From: CAZDIO01 sp964505555
GTDB lineage: Bacteria > Bdellovibrionota_C > UBA2361 > SZUA-149 > CAZDIO01
Assembly: GCA_964505555.1 (NCBI GenBank)
Contig: CAZDIO010000013.1
Coordinates: forward strand, 1-7,981
Length of the DNA: 7,981 nt
Reading direction: 5' to 3'
Part shown: positions 6,080-7,981 of the stretch, in pieces
Layout of the letters: the number at the start of each line of letters is the position of its first letter
Numbering within the stretch: the stretch's first letter is position 1
Notes under the pieces: model-generated
Databases searched by the model: none
What the model saw: only the letters and a program-made list of their open reading frames with translations
Told to the model about the DNA's origin: nothing
Position numbers and translations under genes: made by a program

Positions 6080-7885
6080 ATGAAAAATATCCAAACCAAT
6101 CCTCAGATTCGAAACATCGCGATCATCGCCCACGTGGATCATGGGAAGACCACCCTTGTAGACTTCATGCTACGAGAAAGCGGCACCTTTCGCGTCGATG
6201 CAGAGATGTCAGACCGGGTAATGGACAGCATGGAACTTGAGCGCGAGCGAGGAATAACGATCGCTGCAAAAAACTGCGCTGTGTCCTATCAGGGAATAAA
6301 AATTAACATCGTTGATACTCCGGGACACGCCGACTTCGGTGGAGAGGTTGAACGTGCATTACAGATGGTTGATGGGGCCATCCTCTTAGTCGATGCCTCA
6401 GAAGGCCCCCTCCCCCAAACACGCTATGTCTTAAAAAAGGCGCTTGAGGGAAAACTAAAAATTATTGTGGTTATCAATAAAATCGATCGTAAAGACGCTC
6501 GACCCAAGGAAGTACTCGATGAGATCTACGATCTGTTTATTGATCTTGATGCCACCGAGGAACAGATTGAATTTCCCTATATCTATGCCATTGGAAGAGA
6601 AGGAAAGGCTCAGCGTAGTTTAGACGAGCCAAGCGAGAGTCTCACCGTGCTCTTTGACACCATTATCAAGGAGATTCCTCCTCCACACTACGATACCGAA
6701 AAACCATTTCAACTTCTTGTATCAAACCTTTCATACTCTGATTATCTTGGTCGTTTAGCGATTGGGAGAGTAGTAAACGGAAGTGCTACAAAAAAGGACA
6801 ACCTCGTTTGCATCGGTCGCAGCGGACAACCGACTGCTTTTCGTGTCTCTTCTGTTCAAGCCTATACAGGCTTACGATTGGAACCCATTGAGGAAGCAAA
6901 GCAGGGAGATGTTGTGATTCTTGCCGGCGTTGAAGGGGTGGAGATCGGTGATACGATCTGTAGTAAGGAAAACCCTATTGCTCTAAAGCGAATTCACATC
7001 GATGAACCAACGATCTCGATGACGTTTCTTGTAAATTCCTCTCCATTTTCAGGGCTTGAAGGAAAATATGTACAGTCAACAAGGCTTGCTGAGAGGCTGA
7101 CGAAGGAGACGTTGCTTAACGTAGCGCTTCGTGTCGAAAGCATGGGCGAGCAAGATAGCTTTGTTGTAAAAGGTCGAGGCGAGTTTCAGATGGCGATTCT
7201 CATCGAAACAATGCGCCGCGAAGGGTATGAATTTAGCGTCAAGCAGCCACAGATTATCTTTAAAGAGGTCGACGGCAAAAAACTTGAGCCGATTGAGCAC
7301 GTATTTATTGATTGCGAAGAGAAATTCCTGGGTGTGGTTACCGAAAAGCTCTCTTTTCGAAAAGGGCGAATGCTGAACCTCGTTAATCACGGAAGTGGGC
7401 GTGTGCGAGTGGAATTTCTAGTTCCCACACGAGGACTCATTGGATATCGAGGAGAGTTCCTCACGGATACACGAGGCACCGGAATCTTAAATACCTTTCT
7501 TGCCTCTTACGAAGAACATCGAGGAGATATTGATTCACGAAAGACCGGCTCCTTGGTGGCAGACCGACAGGGAGAAGCAATCCCCTATGCCATCTTTCAT
7601 CTTGAACCTCGTGGGACTCTCTTGGTCCAACCCGGGGATAAGGTTTATGAAGGAATGATCGTTGGTGAGCATAATCGTGAAAACGACCTAAATGTCAATG
7701 TCTGTCGTGAAAAGAAGCTTACCAATATCCGTGCTGCCGGAAAGGATGAGAACGTTCTTTTGACTCCAGTAACACCGATGACGATCGAAAAAGCAATCGA
7801 ATTTATTCGCGAAGATGAGATGGTAGAGATAACTCCAAAAAACATCCGTCTCCGAAAAATCATTCTCGCTGCAAATAAGCGTTAA
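6080..7885 (+). CDS. typA: TypA/BipA ribosome-binding translational GTPase
   Basis: A complete 601-residue TypA/BipA, a GTPase related to EF-G and LepA that binds the ribosome and assists 50S assembly and translation under stress or low temperature. GTPase motifs: G1 'AHVDHGKT' (17-24), G2 'ERERGITI' (54-61), G3 'DTPGH' with catalytic His83 (79-83), G4 'NKID' (133-136), and a G5 region reading 'YAIGREG' (169-175) where most family members have Ser-Ala. A beta-barrel domain II follows, then EF-G-like domains III and V, and the TypA-specific C-terminal domain with 'RGLIGYR' (451-457), 'TDTRGTG' and the 'KKLTNIRAAGKDENVLLTP' stretch. Length is normal for the family (about 600-615). An upstream TTG at 6032 would add 16 residues with no family counterpart; the ATG at 6080 places the first beta strand ('RNIAIIAHVD') as in known TypA proteins. 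No clear Shine-Dalgarno precedes it. It follows the glycosyltransferase gene by 127 bases and is probably transcribed on its own. Confidence 0.97.
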   Translation: MKNIQTNPQIRNIAIIAHVDHGKTTLVDFMLRESGTFRVDAEMSDRVMDSMELERERGITIAAKNCAVSYQGIKINIVDTPGHADFGGEVERALQMVDGAILLVDASEGPLPQTRYVLKKALEGKLKIIVVINKIDRKDARPKEVLDEIYDLFIDLDATEEQIEFPYIYAIGREGKAQRSLDEPSESLTVLFDTIIKEIPPPHYDTEKPFQLLVSNLSYSDYLGRLAIGRVVNGSATKKDNLVCIGRSGQPTAFRVSSVQAYTGLRLEPIEEAKQGDVVILAGVEGVEIGDTICSKENPIALKRIHIDEPTISMTFLVNSSPFSGLEGKYVQSTRLAERLTKETLLNVALRVESMGEQDSFVVKGRGEFQMAILIETMRREGYEFSVKQPQIIFKEVDGKKLEPIEHVFIDCEEKFLGVVTEKLSFRKGRMLNLVNHGSGRVRVEFLVPTRGLIGYRGEFLTDTRGTGILNTFLASYEEHRGDIDSRKTGSLVADRQGEAIPYAIFHLEPRGTLLVQPGDKVYEGMIVGEHNRENDLNVNVCREKKLTNIRAAGKDENVLLTPVTPMTIEKAIEFIREDEMVEITPKNIRLRKIILAANKR

Positions 7886-7940
7886 TTATCTCCTAGAAGA
7901 GTTCCACTTTTAATATAGCAAGGAACCGTTTCCCTGTCGT

Positions 7941-7972
7941 GGGGGGGGGGGGGGAGCCATGGGGGGAGGGGG
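7941..7972 (+). repeat. Poly-G / G-rich tract at the window end
   Basis: Fourteen consecutive G (7941-7954) are followed by AGCCAT, six G, one A and five G, then a TG-rich tail to the last base. The composition is completely unlike the rest of the window. It lies 55 bases after the typA stop. It could fold as a G-quadruplex, but its place at the very end of the sequence makes a sequencing or assembly artefact more likely. The 7886-7940 stretch before it shows no convincing terminator. Confidence 0.85.
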
Positions 7973-7981
7973 TGTGTGGTG

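Noticed and set aside
7901..7926. GTTCC / GGAAC inverted repeat after typA as a terminator
   Set aside because: Five-base stem, long loop and no T tract after it.
1..7981. CRISPR array, tRNA, insertion sequence, toxin-antitoxin or defence genes
   Set aside because: No direct-repeat array, cloverleaf, transposase motif, terminal repeat or defence-protein motif was seen on either strand.

Overview
The window is typical bacterial DNA: dense, mostly intact genes, short intergenic gaps and no introns. It looks like the genome of a Gram-negative-type bacterium with an elaborate surface-glycan repertoire. I cannot place the phylum. TypA/BipA and SurE are too widespread to decide it, and the glycosyltransferases (GTs) belong to promiscuous families. 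Most start codons lack a good Shine-Dalgarno sequence. The right end runs into low-complexity poly-G and looks like the ragged end of a contig.

Layout, left to right. Positions 3-380 (+) hold the C-terminal part of a SurE-like 5'/3'-nucleotidase whose N-terminal half lies outside the window. It converges on, and overlaps by 11 bp, a two-gene operon on the minus strand. The first gene of that operon is a GT4-type glycosyltransferase (2994 to 1699). Six bases later comes a CgeB-like glycosyltransferase with a helical C-terminal extension (1692 to 370). A divergent intergenic region of about 225 bp carries a nested inverted repeat and a possible small ORF. To its right is a 910-residue protein (3220-5952, +) built from three glycosyltransferase-like modules: a GT4-like enzyme, an orphan GT N-lobe and a CgeB-like domain. 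The last gene is typA/bipA (6080-7885, +), the ribosome-binding translational GTPase.

The three glycosyltransferase genes probably cooperate in building a cell-surface glycan or in protein glycosylation; the acceptor and sugars cannot be read from sequence. The two flanking genes are housekeeping or stress genes, so this looks like a small glycan island between conserved genes.

The most interesting signal is a run of ten C in the third module of the 910-residue gene. The gene is in frame as read, but one base gained or lost would create a stop within 14 codons and remove the end of the CgeB-like domain. This is the architecture of a phase-variable contingency locus. A second non-coding observation is a pair of 53-nt upstream segments, one before the GT4 operon and one before typA, that share three short blocks at nearly identical spacing. 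I found no tRNA, rRNA, CRISPR array, insertion sequence or recognisable defence system.
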